64,000 bases of DNA from positions 75,736,041 to 75,800,040 of the forward strand of contig JAKSZU010000009.1 of NCBI GenBank assembly GCA_026018925.1, written 5' to 3'. A program made the translations under genes and the position numbers. This document shows positions 1 through 10,790 of this stretch, one piece after another. The notes beneath the pieces were generated by a model. It saw only the letters and a program-made list of their open reading frames with translations. It made no database searches and had not been told where the DNA came from. The DNA is from Tupaia tana. Taxonomy: Eukaryota > Chordata > Mammalia > Scandentia > Tupaiidae. The first letter of the stretch is position 1; each line of letters starts with the position of its first letter.

Positions 1-806
1 TTGTATTACATTTATGGTTTTGCATGTGTTGAACCAACCTTGCATTCCTGGAATAAAGCCTACCTGATCATGATGTGTAATATTTTTTATAAGTTGTTGG
101 ATACGATTTGCTAGTATCTTGTTGAGAATCTTTTGAGTCTATATTCATCAGAGATATTGGTCTATAGTTTTTCTTCCTGGTCTTGTCCTTATCTGTTTTA
201 AGGATAACGGTGATAGAGGCTTCATAGAATGAATTATGGAAGATTCACCCTTTTGGATGTTTAGAAATAACTTGAGCAGAATGGGGGTTAATTTTTCTTG
301 GAAAATTTTATAGAATTCAGTGGTGAATCCATCAGGGCCAGTGCTTTTCTTTGTTGGGAGGTTATTTATTGCTGATTCAATCTTTTGGCTTGTTATGGGC
401 TTATTCGGACTTTCTATATCTTCCTGGCTCAATCTTGTTAGATTATATGAGTCCAAGAATTTTTCCATCTCATCCAGATTGTCTTGTTTTTTTGGCATAT
501 AACTGTTCATAGTATCCTTTAATTATGTTTTGTATTTCTACTATGTCTGTTGTTATTTTGCCTGCTCCATTGCAGATTGGATTCACCTGGTTCTTTTCTC
601 TCTTCTTAATAACTCTTGCTAGTGGTGTATCGATTTTTGTTAATCTTTTCAAAGAATCTGCTTTTACTTTAATTTATTTTCTGTATAGTTTGTTTATTTT
701 CTATTTCATTTATTTCTGCTTGTATCTTTATTATTTCCTTTCTCCTGGTGTTTTTTGGATATTTTTGCTGTTGCTTTTCCAATTCTCTGAGGCATAATGT
801 TAAGTG
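1..806 (-). mobile_element. L1 ORF2 fragment, antisense
   Basis: On the minus strand this reads as the middle of L1 ORF2: the linker before the reverse transcriptase (RT) and the RT N-terminal part. The longest open piece (510 to 148) carries '[17 protein letters not shown]', a signature of L1 RT fingers. Position 1 lies inside the RT ('gaaccaaccttgcattcctgg' on the plus strand), so the element continues outside the window. Homology ends near 806, where an older L1 fragment begins. It is broken by stops and frameshifts and is not functional. Confidence 0.9.
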
Positions 807-1080
807 ATCCATTTCCTGTATTCAATTTTTTGAGAAATCTCCATGTCATTTTCCAGAATGACTGTACTGATTTACAATACTACCAACTATGTGTAAGTAC
901 TCAATATCCCCCATATCTTCCAAAACCCTTGCTATCTTTCTTTCTTCTTCTTCTTTTTTTTTTTGATGATGATTGCCAGTGTAACAGGTGTTAGATAAAA
1001 AGGTAGGAACATATAACTCTCATTTTCTCTCTAGAAGAAGAGTAATAACTTTTCTGATCTTGTTTCATGTGTTTGCTGAA
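807..1080 (-). mobile_element. Older L1 3'-end fragment, antisense
   Basis: The plus strand reads 'gagaaatctccatgtcatttt' and later 'aacaggtgttagataaaa' and 'cttgtttcatgtgtttgctg'. This order matches the antisense end of ORF2 and start of the 3'UTR in older mammalian L1s, but with heavy divergence. Its right limit is a guess. Confidence 0.5.
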
Positions 1081-1547
1081 GTCTATGTTTCATTATTTAG
1101 TGGTTAGTGAATGACCGAAGATAATTCTTTAATTAGTAGAACAAAATATTTCTATTTCCTTTTTTAACATTTTTAAAAATATTTTTCTATAGTCTATGTG
1201 TCTTGTTAAGGTACATGTTCAGCATTCAGGCAGGAAGTTTTCTATTATGCCTTAGTCTTCTCTACCTATTACATAGAGCTAAGGTCAGTCTGAGTTAAGA
1301 TCTTTAGATATTCTAAGATATATTCTGAGAATATGTGCATCTCTGATCATATAGATGGGATTTTAGATTCCCCAGATTATATCAAGACTTTTCAAGACCC
1401 TTTCAGATATCTCATTCCCTAGTAATTTCTCTCAAGCATTTTGGTTACTGTATTGTTTTCCCCAACTGTTATTTACTATTTCAGGCAGCATTGACTAAGA
1501 TCTTTGTTTAACAATGTTTTGACAAATGTCACCTCACTAGTTTATAT
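1081..1547. other. Unassigned AT-rich stretch
   Basis: About 470 bases with no convincing coding frame, RNA gene or recognisable repeat. Confidence 0.5.
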
Positions 1548-1800
1548 CTTTTTAATAAGAGAGAGAGTTTTGCTATTGGGCACATGCACTTGCCAGAAAG
1601 AGAGATACAAAGAGACAAAAAGCGAGAAATCACCCCTCAACAGGGGATGGCCATGCCGCAATCCCTTTTCCTCCATTGTCCTCTTGGGACCTTGGGCATG
1701 CACACACACGCTCCTGGCATGAATTTTAAGCTGCTAGGTCTGGGACTTGAACCATGGTTGACTATGTGGGATTCCAGAGATGTATCAATCTGTTGGTCCT
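1548..1800 (-). mobile_element. tRNA-derived SINE, antisense
   Basis: Antisense copy of the window's main SINE: 'gagttttgctattgggcac' (end of body), the GA-rich segment, a central 'ggggatggccatgccgcaatc' block, and a degraded tRNA-like head ending in 'tgttggtcct'. Many CpGs have decayed, so it is older than the copy at 25746. Confidence 0.85.
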
Positions 1801-2039
1801 GAGTTTTCATGTTTTTAAATATAACGCTCAATTCTTATCATTTTTATCAATGTTCTCTCACCTGCAAATCACTAATAGAGCACTAAAAAGTTTTTGTCTG
1901 TATCGTGAATTTACTCCTTGCTATTTTCTTTAATTATCCTCCTCCCCAATCTCTTAGTCCTTCTCCCTTAAAAATTCTCAAAACTCTGAATACTTGTATC
2001 ATTGCTATAGTTTTCTATAAATCCCCTTTTTTTTCAATT

Positions 2040-2265
2040 TTTGTCATAGATTGCATACACTCACCAGAGACAGAGAAAGAGAAATGACCCACCAGAGGGG
2101 ATGGCCATGCTGTAATTCCTTCTGGTCCACTTTCTTCTTAGGATTTTGGCCATGCACATACATGTACCTGAAGTGTTTTTAAGCGGTCAGGTCCAGGATT
2201 CAAACCACAGAGTCAACCATGTAATATCTAGGGTCTTAATCATCATACCACCTCCTGATACTGTA
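2040..2265 (-). mobile_element. Old tRNA-derived SINE, antisense
   Basis: Strongly diverged copy: 'cagagacagagaaagagaaatgacc', 'gaggggatggccatgctgtaat', and a head ending in 'accacctcctgat'. It has lost nearly all CpGs. Confidence 0.75.
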
Positions 2266-2269
2266 TAAA

Positions 2270-2600
2270 TACTTTTTTTTTTTAACACACACATTGGATT
2301 TAATCTTTGTCAAAATCCTTGGTAACTTAGTAACCACAATCTTGACTTCTGGGCCAACGAAGTGAGGCAGGTCTTCAGCACAGGTGGTTCATCTCATAGA
2401 ATTCATTCCTTGCATTGGTTTCAGATACATACAGGATGGAGGTACTGCTAAACAAGTTATGTTTCTAAGTTCATGGATTTCTTCAGCATTCGATTGCCAG
2501 GTGGTGGACATGATGATACTTTAACATTTAGTCTTTGTCCTTGGTTATAACAATGTTAAGATTTAGGTAAAATAAAAGTTTTTTATTTTTGTTTTAATCG
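2270..2600. other. Unidentified segment upstream of the EIF1AX pseudogene
   Basis: About 300 bases of more balanced composition than the flanks, ending in an A/T-rich run with 'aataaaagt'. Short minus-strand frames exist but I could not match them to a family. It may be another degraded processed pseudogene, or single-copy DNA. Confidence 0.3.
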
Positions 2601-2690
2601 CTGCAAGCTTTCCAGTAGTAACCACCAGAATGCAACCAGCAGGCTCCACCCATAAGAAGTAGAAGGCCCTGAGAGGTCACTGTCACCACC

Positions 2691-2888
2691 ATGCCCAAGA
2701 ATAAAGGTAAAGGAAGTAAAAACAGGTGAAGGGAGTAAGAATGAGAACGAAGCTAAAAAAAACAGAGTTGGTTTTTCAATAAAATGGCCAAGAATATGCT
2801 CAGGTAATCAAGATGTTGGGAATGGACAATTAGAGGCAATATGTTATGATGATGCAAAAAGGTTATGTCATCAGAGGAAAACTGAGAC
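2691..2888 (+). pseudogene. EIF1AX: EIF1AX/eIF1A processed pseudogene, 3'-truncated
   Basis: From the ATG at 2691 the sequence follows the eIF1A coding region: it begins MPKNKGKGSKNR, and later carries segments for a 'YAQVIKMLGN' region and 'KRLCHIRGK'-like residues. eIF1A is the small OB-fold translation initiation factor that helps the 43S complex scan. The frame is lost early (TGA at the 13th codon, further stops and small indels) and no intron interrupts it, so this is a processed copy. Similarity stops after about 66 of 144 codons. A SINE starts about 25 bases later and the 3' half is not seen beyond it. Losing the 3' end while keeping the start codon is unusual, since retrocopies normally lose the 5' end. 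EIF1AX, EIF1AY and EIF1AD were not formally compared. Confidence 0.85.
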
Positions 2889-2912
2889 TTTATGCCAAGT
2901 GTCAGGCTCATA

Positions 2913-3178
2913 TTTATTTATTTTTTTTGAGAAGTTTTTGCTATAGGGTGCGTGCGCTCACCAGACAGACAGAGAGAGACAGAGAGACAGAAAGCAGGAA
3001 ATCACCCTCCGGGGGGATGGCCACGCCACAATCCCTTCTCCTCCATTCTCCTCTTGGGATCTTGGGCACGCACGCACACGCACCCAGCATGAATTTAAGC
3101 CACTGGATCTGGGACTTGAACCGTGGTCAACTACGTGGGAGTCCAGCAACATAGCCATTACACTAACTTCTGGTCCCC
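2913..3178 (-). mobile_element. tRNA-derived SINE, antisense
   Basis: Nearly full copy: T-run, 'gtttttgctatagggtgcg', GA-rich segment, 'ggatggccacgccacaatcc', and a head ending 'ctaacttctggtcccc'. It lies directly 3' of the truncated EIF1AX pseudogene. Confidence 0.9.
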
Positions 3179-3290
3179 TTATTGTTTTTTTTATGACTCA
3201 GTAGTATTCCATAGAGTACATGTACCACACTCTGTTCTTACATATTTCAATTGATTTGATGCCTATTTCCCATACAACATTAAATATTTT
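3179..3290 (-). mobile_element. Short L1 3'-end remnant, antisense
   Basis: 'gactcagtagtattccatag' and 'gtacatgtaccacac' match the antisense stretch that encodes the C-terminal part of L1 ORF2. The fragment is short and diverged. Confidence 0.5.
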
Positions 3291-3399
3291 CAGATGATTC
3301 TGAAATCTGTATTTTAAGTTTGTGTCTTCTGCCATTAGTACCAAGAACTTATTATACATAATATGTATTTATTATACATAATACATTTCCAGGTGCCTA

Positions 3400-4992
3400 G
3401 ATCCTCCCACTTCCAGATCCCCCCTCCATCATTATTCCTGGCCTCTATGTGAAAGCAGCAGATAGGAAAAACAACTAAAGCAAGAGACCACTTAAGACCT
3501 CTAGCTGCTTTTGTTCCATTCAGGAATACATTCAGACTTCAGAGATTCCCGAAACACATGGCATGTGAGCCCACTTTCTTCTTCAGCTGAAACTTTGCAG
3601 CTCAGTCCTAGGTGTACCTGTTCTCAAAAAATGGGAAGTCATTAAAATATCCAATTCTGGCCACAACAGTGCAGGTTGTATGGAGAATGTCAGGGAGACA
3701 GGGCTGCAGAGAGATCACAACTCACCTCTTTCTGCACACCTTTTGAACTGACAGAATTAAATTTAAGAAATAAAGAAAAAATAGATAAACCATCAGATGA
3801 CTACAAACCAAAGCAGAGGCACTAGAAATATTAGAAACAAAGAAAATATCTTTCCCCCAAGGGAAAAATCAATTCCTTATCATCCACAGACAGTAAAATG
3901 GAACTTATGAAAATGTCAAATAATCAATTCAGAATATTCACAGTTACAATATTGAATGAGATACAAGAGAAAAAGAGATGAGAACCAGAGATGAGGAAGT
4001 CTTTCTATGATTTGAAAGAAGTAGACACCATAAAAAAAATCAAATGGAACTGTTAGAGATGAAGACAGTAATACGGGAAGTTAAAACCTCCCTTGAAAAT
4101 AATAAAAACAGATTAGATTATGTAGGAGATCAAATCTTGGATGTAGAAGAAAAAAATCTGACCTAGAAAAACATCAACAAAAAGACTGAACAAATAATCC
4201 TCTCCCAACAAATAAGGACAATATATGAGAAATACCACATACCATTACATCTCTAAACATCCAAATAATTTGTATATCAGCAGGTGAAGAAACTAATAAG
4301 AGCATTGATAATCTGATAATCAATTACATGAAATCCTGGAAGAGAACTTTCCAAGTCTAGAAAATCATTAAAACATCCACACCCAAGAAATACAAAGGAC
4401 ACCAAATAGAATCAGCCCAAGAAGATCTCCATGGCACATTATAGCCAGACTCACAAAAATGACAGATAAATAAAATATACTAAAATTTGCAAGAGAGAAA
4501 TGTCAAGTAAGTTACAAAGGTTATCTCATAAAGCTAACATCGTACCTCTCATGATACAAAAATGCAAGAAAAGAATGGGAAGATATATTTAACATGTTGG
4601 AAGAAAAACAATTTTAACCAAGATTACTATACCCAGAAATATTATCCTTCAAATGGAAAGAAAAGACAAAAACTTTCTCAGATAAACAAAATCTAAAAGA
4701 ATGTACCAACACCAGACCAAAATTCAAGAAATTCTGAAAGGAATGCAATACCAGGAAAAATAAAAGAGACAGACAGAAATATGAGAACAACAACAACAAA
4801 AATATGGCCAACAAAATGGTAGGGAAAAGTTCAGATATATTAATAACAAAATTGCATGTTAATGGATTAAATTCTCCAATCAAGAGATGCTGATTGGCTG
4901 AATGGATTTAAAAAAAGAAACTCTCTATCTGTTGCCTACAAGAAATGCATTGCATGAATAAAGACACACACAGATTAAAAGTGAAGAGTTGG
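3400..4992 (+). mobile_element. Old L1, 5' part (5'UTR?, ORF1, start of ORF2)
   Basis: First half of an old sense L1 split by a younger L1. ORF1-like sequence runs from about 3790 ('tttcccccaagggaaaa', 'ctgttagagatgaagacagta', 'aatggaagaaaagacaaaaac'-type blocks) and aligns by eye with the antisense ORF1 at 47,690-48,850, so both belong to one older subfamily. ORF2 begins near 4804 and is interrupted at 4992. The 390 bases before ORF1 may be its 5'UTR, but that is inference. It has many stops and no coding capacity. The second half resumes at 10,791. Confidence 0.8.
4977..4992 (+). repeat. Left target-site duplication of inner L1
   Basis: 'aaaagtgaagagttgg', identical to 10775-10790. It is part of the older L1's ORF2, which gives the insertion point exactly. 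Confidence 0.95.
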
Positions 4993-5600
4993 GACTTCCA
5001 TCTTCAGACCCCTAGCATAAGGGAAACTGAAGCAGGGCTCCCTGCTGCAGCTCCACACCCAGGACTCCCAAGCCAGAGACCCCTATTTTTGTCAGCCAGG
5101 TAAGTGTTTTGTTTTCCTTCTCCTCTTCTTTCATTTGTAAATTTCTCACTTCTCCTTACCACACTGGAGCGCTCTAAGCTCTACAGACACCCCACTTCCA
5201 TCTTCAGACCCCTGGCATAAGGGACACTGAGGCAGGGCTCCCCACCCTAGCAGCAGGCAACTTTTTCTTTATTCTCCTTATTTTTTTCTTTCCACTTATT
5301 TGGTCCTATATTCCTTTATCTCCAGTCTCCTGGACCATTTATATAGGTCTAAAATTACAGTTCTGAAATATTCTAGTATTTTAAGACTCTCTGGGATCCT
5401 CCCTTTTACTGAACCACCTGTGTAAAAGGAGATACATTTCTTCATACACCTGAATAGAATACTCCTCCTTGTATCACATGGCTAAACACAACAGAAGAGA
5501 GACTTTGGCAGTCTTCAGTCCACAGCAAAAGGGAAACACACTTGCTCTTATTCGAGGAAACGTTCTCTTAAAAGGTATTCCAAAGTGAACACATCGCCCA
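4993..5600 (+). promoter_or_regulatory. L1 5'UTR with two promoter monomer-like repeats
   Basis: The motif 'cttccatcttcagacccc' followed by 'gcataagg' and 'actgaggcagggctccc' occurs at about 4995 and again at about 5189, a period near 194 bp. This is what a short monomer array looks like in an L1 5'UTR, which acts as the internal RNA polymerase II promoter. The remainder up to the ORF1 ATG is a unique spacer. Confidence 0.7.
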
Positions 5601-6558
5601 ATGGCTAGAAGTAGAAGAGACTCAGGTCTGGATAAAGAGGAAATATGTCTCCATCAAAAGAACACAAAGACTTCCTTCCATTTCTTGAAAAAACAGAGGA
5701 CATTAACAAAACTGTACAAGAAAGAATTTAGAACATTCAGGGTGAACAAATTCTATGAGCTGGAACAGAAAAGAGACAACAAACTACAGGAGAATAGAGA
5801 GTCCTTCCATGATATGAAAGAAGAAGTGGACACACTAAGAAAGAATCATATGGAATTATTGGAGGTGAAGTCTGTAATACAGGAAAACAAAAACTCTCTC
5901 AAAAGTATTAAAAGTTGATTAAACCTTGCTGAACATTGAATCTGATGTAGAAGATAAAACTGCTGACTTAGACAAAACCAGCAGAAAGATAGAAAAATAA
6001 CCAAAAAATGAGGATAACACACAAGAAATACTAGATTCCATTAGATACCCTCACATCGGAATAATTGTTATCCCAGAAGATGAAGAAACTAATAAGGGCA
6101 TGGAAAATCTATTCCATGAAGAAAATTTCCCAAGTCTAGAGAGGTACTCAAACATCCTGACCCAAGAAATTTAAAGGACCACAAATAGAATCAACCCAAG
6201 AAGATCTTCCCCAAGGCACATTTTAGCCAGACTGGCAAAGACCAAAGATAAAGACAAGATACTAAAACTGGTAAGAGAGAAACAACAAGTGACGTACAAA
6301 GGTCACCCCATCAGGTTAACACCAGACTTTTCAACGGAAACAATGCAAGCAAGAAAAGAATGGGAAGATGTATTGAAAGTGTTAAGAGAGAAACAATTTC
6401 AACAAAGATTATTATGTCTTGCAAGATTATCCTTCATATGGGAAAAAAAAAAAAAGATTAAAATCTTCTCAAACAAAACTGAAAGAATTTGCCAACAGCA
6501 GGCCAGATCTCCAAGAAACCCTGAAGAAAGCACTGTTCCAGAAAAACTAAAGAAGTAA
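5601..6558 (+). pseudogene. L1 ORF1 (RNA-binding chaperone), broken
   Basis: Starts MARSRRDSGLDKEE and keeps the coiled-coil part (5700-5900, '...FYELEQKRDNKLQ', 'DMKEEVDTLRKNHMELLEV'). The later piece from about 6289 ('YKGHPIRLTPDFSTETMQAR') is the C-terminal domain in another frame. The ORF1 protein forms trimers that coat L1 RNA. A stop after 105 codons and several frameshifts disable this copy. Confidence 0.9.
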
Positions 6559-6595
6559 CAGCTAGAAATAAAAGGAATAAAAGGCAACTAAGACA

Positions 6596-9500
6596 ATGGC
6601 AAACTTATACCTCAGGAAAGGCCCAGTAACATCAACAATAACATTGAATGTTAATGGAATAAATTCTATACTCAAGAGACACAGACTCACTGAATGGCTT
6701 AAAAAACAGAAACCCTCTCTATCTGTTTCCTAGAGGAAACCCACCTCATGGATAAAGACATACATAGACTGAAAGTGAAGGGATGGAAAAGGTTTTCCAT
6801 ACAAATGGGAACCAAAAAAGAGTTGAAGTCATGATACTGATTTCTGACAAAATAGGCATTAAACCAAAAACTGTTTGAAGAGACAAAGAAGAACACTATA
6901 TTGTAGTAAAAGGGTTAATCGATCAAGAAGATATAACGCTTATTAATGTCTATGCGCCTAACACAGGAGCACCCAAATATGTGAAGGAAATATTGTTAGA
7001 TCTAGAAGGCAAGACAGACTGCAACACACAAATTGTTGGAGACCTCAATACTGTGCTATCCCCTCTGGACAGATAATCTAGACAAAAAATAAAGAGATAA
7101 AAGATCTAAATGATATCATAAATCAAATGGACTTAACAGACATCTATAAAACTTTCCATCTAAAAACCACAAGATACAATTTTTTCTCACCCCCACATGG
7201 AACCTTCTCAAAGATTGACCACAACATAGGGCACAAAGCAAGCCTCTACAGATGAAAAGGCACAGAAACTATATCCAGCATCTTCGCTGACCATGATGGA
7301 ATTAAGCTTGAGTTTAATTTCAAGAGAAATCCTCAAAAATACTCAAACATATGTAAACTAAATAACCTACTCCTGAATGACTCCACAACTACTGAAGAAA
7401 TAAAGGCTTAAATTGAAAGATTCATGGAAGCCAAAGACAACAAAGACATGAGTTTCCATAATCTTTGGATACTGCTAAAGCAGTCATGAGAGGGAAGTTC
7501 ATAGCAATTAGTGCACATAAGAGGAAGACGGAGAGAAGGCAAACAAATCACCTAACATTATACCTCAGAGATTTGGAATAGCAACACCAAAACGATAAAA
7601 AAATAAACAAACAAACAAACAAACAAAAAACAACTCCATGAGAAAGGAAATAATAAAGATATGAGCAGAATGAAATAAAAATAAATGAAATAAAAAATAA
7701 GCAAACTATACAGAAAATAAATGTAAGTAAAATGTGATTCTTTGAAAAGATAAACAAAATTGATACACCACAAGCAAGAATTAATAAGAAGAAGAGAGAA
7801 AGGAACCAAGTGAATCAGATCTGCAATGAAGCAGGCAAAATAAAAACAGATGTAGTAGAAATACAAAACATTATTATAGGATACTATAAACATCTGTATG
7901 CCAAGAAACAAGATAATCTGGATAAGATGGACAAACTCCTGGGCACATATAAATTACCTAGACTGAGCCAGGAGGATATAGAATGTCTGAATAGGGCCAT
8001 AACAAGCCAGAAGATTGAATCAGAAATAAATAATCACCCAATAAAGAAAAGCACTGGCCCTGATGGTTTCACCTCTGAACTCTACAAAGCTTTCAAAGAA
8101 GAGTTAACTCCCATTCTGCTCAAGTTATTTCTAAAGATCCAAAAAGGTGAATACTTCCCTAATTCATACTATGAAGCCTCTATCACCGTTATCCTTAAAA
8201 TAGATGAGCACAAGATCAGGAAGAAAAACTATAGACCAATATCCCTGATGAATATAGATGCAAAGATTCTCAACAAGATACTAGTAAATTGTATCCAACA
8301 ACTTATAATAAAGATTACACATCTTGATCAGGTCGGCTTTATTCCAGGAATGCAAGGTTGGTTCAACATATGAAAACCATAAGTATAATACACCATATTA
8401 ACAGGAAGAAAGATAAAAACCATATGGTCATATCAATTGATGCAGAAAAACATTTGATAAGATACAACATCCCTTCATGATCAAGACTCTCAGCATAATT
8501 AGCATAGAAGGGTCATTTCTCAATACAATGAAAGCTATATATGAAAAATCCATAGCGAACATCATCCTCAATGGAGAAAAGGTGAAAGTTTTTCCACTAA
8601 AAATGGGTACAAGACAAGGATGCCCACTTTCTCCACTCCTCTTCAATGTAATACTGGGAGTCCTTACCAACACAATCAGAAAAGAGGAAAAAATAAAAGG
8701 CATTCAAATAAGAAAAGAGGTGAAACTCTCTCTATTTGCAGATGACATGATTGTATACATAGAAGACCCAATGGATTCCATGAAAAAAATTTCTGGAAGT
8801 ATTACATGAATACAGTAAATTTGCAGGATACAAAATTAACATCCAGAAATCTATAGCATTTCTATATATGAAGAACAGGCAGACTGAGATAGAACTGAAA
8901 AATTTATTCCATTTACCATAGCCACCAAAAGTATAAGATAATTAGGGATAAATCTAACCAGAGAAGTTAAAGACACCACAAGAGAAACTATGAGAAGATT
9001 AAAAAAAAAAGAAATTGAAAATGATACAAAAAAGTGGAAGAATATCCCATGTTCCTGGATTGGAAGAATTAATATAATCAAAATGGCAATTCTACCCAAA
9101 TTAATCTACATATTTAGTGCAATGCCTATCAAAGTACTAGACACATTCTTCAGAGATCTAAGAAAGACAATTATAAAGTTTCTCTGGAATCATAAAAGAC
9201 CCCATATTGCCAAAGCAATTCTGCACAAGAAGAGTGGCATGGGTGGCATCTCCCTTCCTGACCCAAAATTATAATACAAACCCTTGGTAATCAAAACAGC
9301 ATGGTACTGGCACAGAAACAGACACATGGACCAATGGAACATAACAGTCCCCATAAATAAATTCTCAAACATACAGTCAACTGATTTTTGACAAGAGGTA
9401 CCAGTCAATCCAGTGGGAAAAGAAAATCCTCTTCAGCAAATGGTGCTGGAAAAATTGGATTTCCACTTGTAGAAAGGGGAATATGAACCCCAACCTCTCA

Positions 9501-10480
9501 CCTCTGACAAAAATCAAGTCAAGATGGATAAAATATCTAAATCTAAGACCTCAAACTATAAAACTGCTCCTGGAAAACACCGGGGAAACTCTGGGAGACA
9601 TTGGAGTAGGGAAAGACTTCTTAAATAAGACCTCCCAAAGCACAGTCGATAATTCCCAAAATAGACAAGTAGAATTACATCAGACTAAGAAGTTTCTGCA
9701 TGGCAAAAGACATAGTAATTTGTGTGAATATACATTGATCAGAATGGGAAAATATTTTTGTAAACTACATGTCAAATAAGGGACTCATAGCCAGAATTCA
9801 AAAGGAACTCAAGCAGCTGTTCTGAAAAAAGACAATCAATCATATTAAAAAATGGGAGAATGAGTTGAAAAAACCACTCTCTGAAGATGACATAGGAATA
9901 GCCAAAATGCATATGAAAATATGTTCAACAGCCCTCATTAGGGAAATGCAGATCAAAACAACAAGGAGATAACACCTAACCTGAGTCAGAATGACTAAGA
10001 TAAAAAATAAATTAAAAAAAAAATTAAAAAAAAAAACAGATAAGTGCTAGCAGGGGTGTGGTGAAAGGGGAACTCTCTTACACTGCTTGTGAGAATTTAA
10101 ATTGGTCAAGCTACAGTGGAGAATAATTTGGAGATTCCTCAAAAATCTACAAATAGTACTACCATATGATCCAGCAATTCCACTCCTTGATATCTACCTG
10201 AAGGACAGAAAAATACTTAATTGGAAAAGTGCTTGCACATCGATGTTTATTGTGGCACTATTCACAATTGCTAAGTCATGAAAACAACCCAAATGCCCAC
10301 GAACAGAGGAATGGATTGAAAAACAGTGGCACATATACTAAATGGAATACTATTCAGCAATACAAAACAACAGAACTCTGGCTTTTGACAGGAAGTGGAT
10401 GAATACGGAAGATTTACTGCTGAGTGAATCAAGCCAGGCTATGATGGAGAGATATTGTATGTCTCCACTTAATATATACT
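6596..10480 (+). pseudogene. L1 ORF2 (endonuclease/reverse transcriptase), broken
   Basis: Domains in order: apurinic-type endonuclease (6596 to about 7300, with the 'GDLNT' motif kept near 7038), linker, RT (about 7900-8900) and the C-terminal segment. Open pieces include 7810-8373 ('[13 protein letters not shown]') and 8477-8809 ('[12 protein letters not shown]', and the catalytic 'LFADDMIVY'). ORF2 nicks the target and primes reverse transcription. More than ten stops or frameshifts are visible, plus a (CAAA)n expansion at about 7606-7628. Confidence 0.9.
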
Positions 10481-10774
10481 GAGTGTCCACACTCTGTGAC
10501 TGAAACAAATTGACTAAAAGATATAGAAACACAGTATATAGCTGTAAATACCAGATATATTGTGTGTGAAAGAGGAGGGTCTGAGGAAGGACATTTAGAA
10601 GAAAAATAGGGAAGCAAAGCATTAATGTCACAAAGAAATGTGGTATTATCTGTTGAAGATATTTTGTAGTTTTATCAACTGTACTAGGGATAAATGTTCA
10701 CCTGTTGAAATATTCATTTTGTAAGCCAAATAATAATGTGATTGAATATATAAAAAAAATTTAAAAAAGGAAAA

Positions 10775-10790
10775 AAAAGTGAAGAGTTGG
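10775..10790 (+). repeat. Right target-site duplication of inner L1
   Basis: Exact match to 4977-4992. The older L1 resumes immediately after it. Confidence 0.95.

Larger units (their letters stand above)
4993..10774 (+). mobile_element. Full-length L1 inserted in an older L1
   Basis: A 5.78-kb L1 with 5'UTR (4993-5600), ORF1 (5601-6558), ORF2 (6596 to about 10,480), 3'UTR and an A-rich end at 10,751-10,774. A perfect 16-bp target duplication flanks it. Both ORFs carry multiple stops and frameshifts, so it is full length but dead. The old L1 into which it inserted continues on both sides without loss. Confidence 0.95.
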
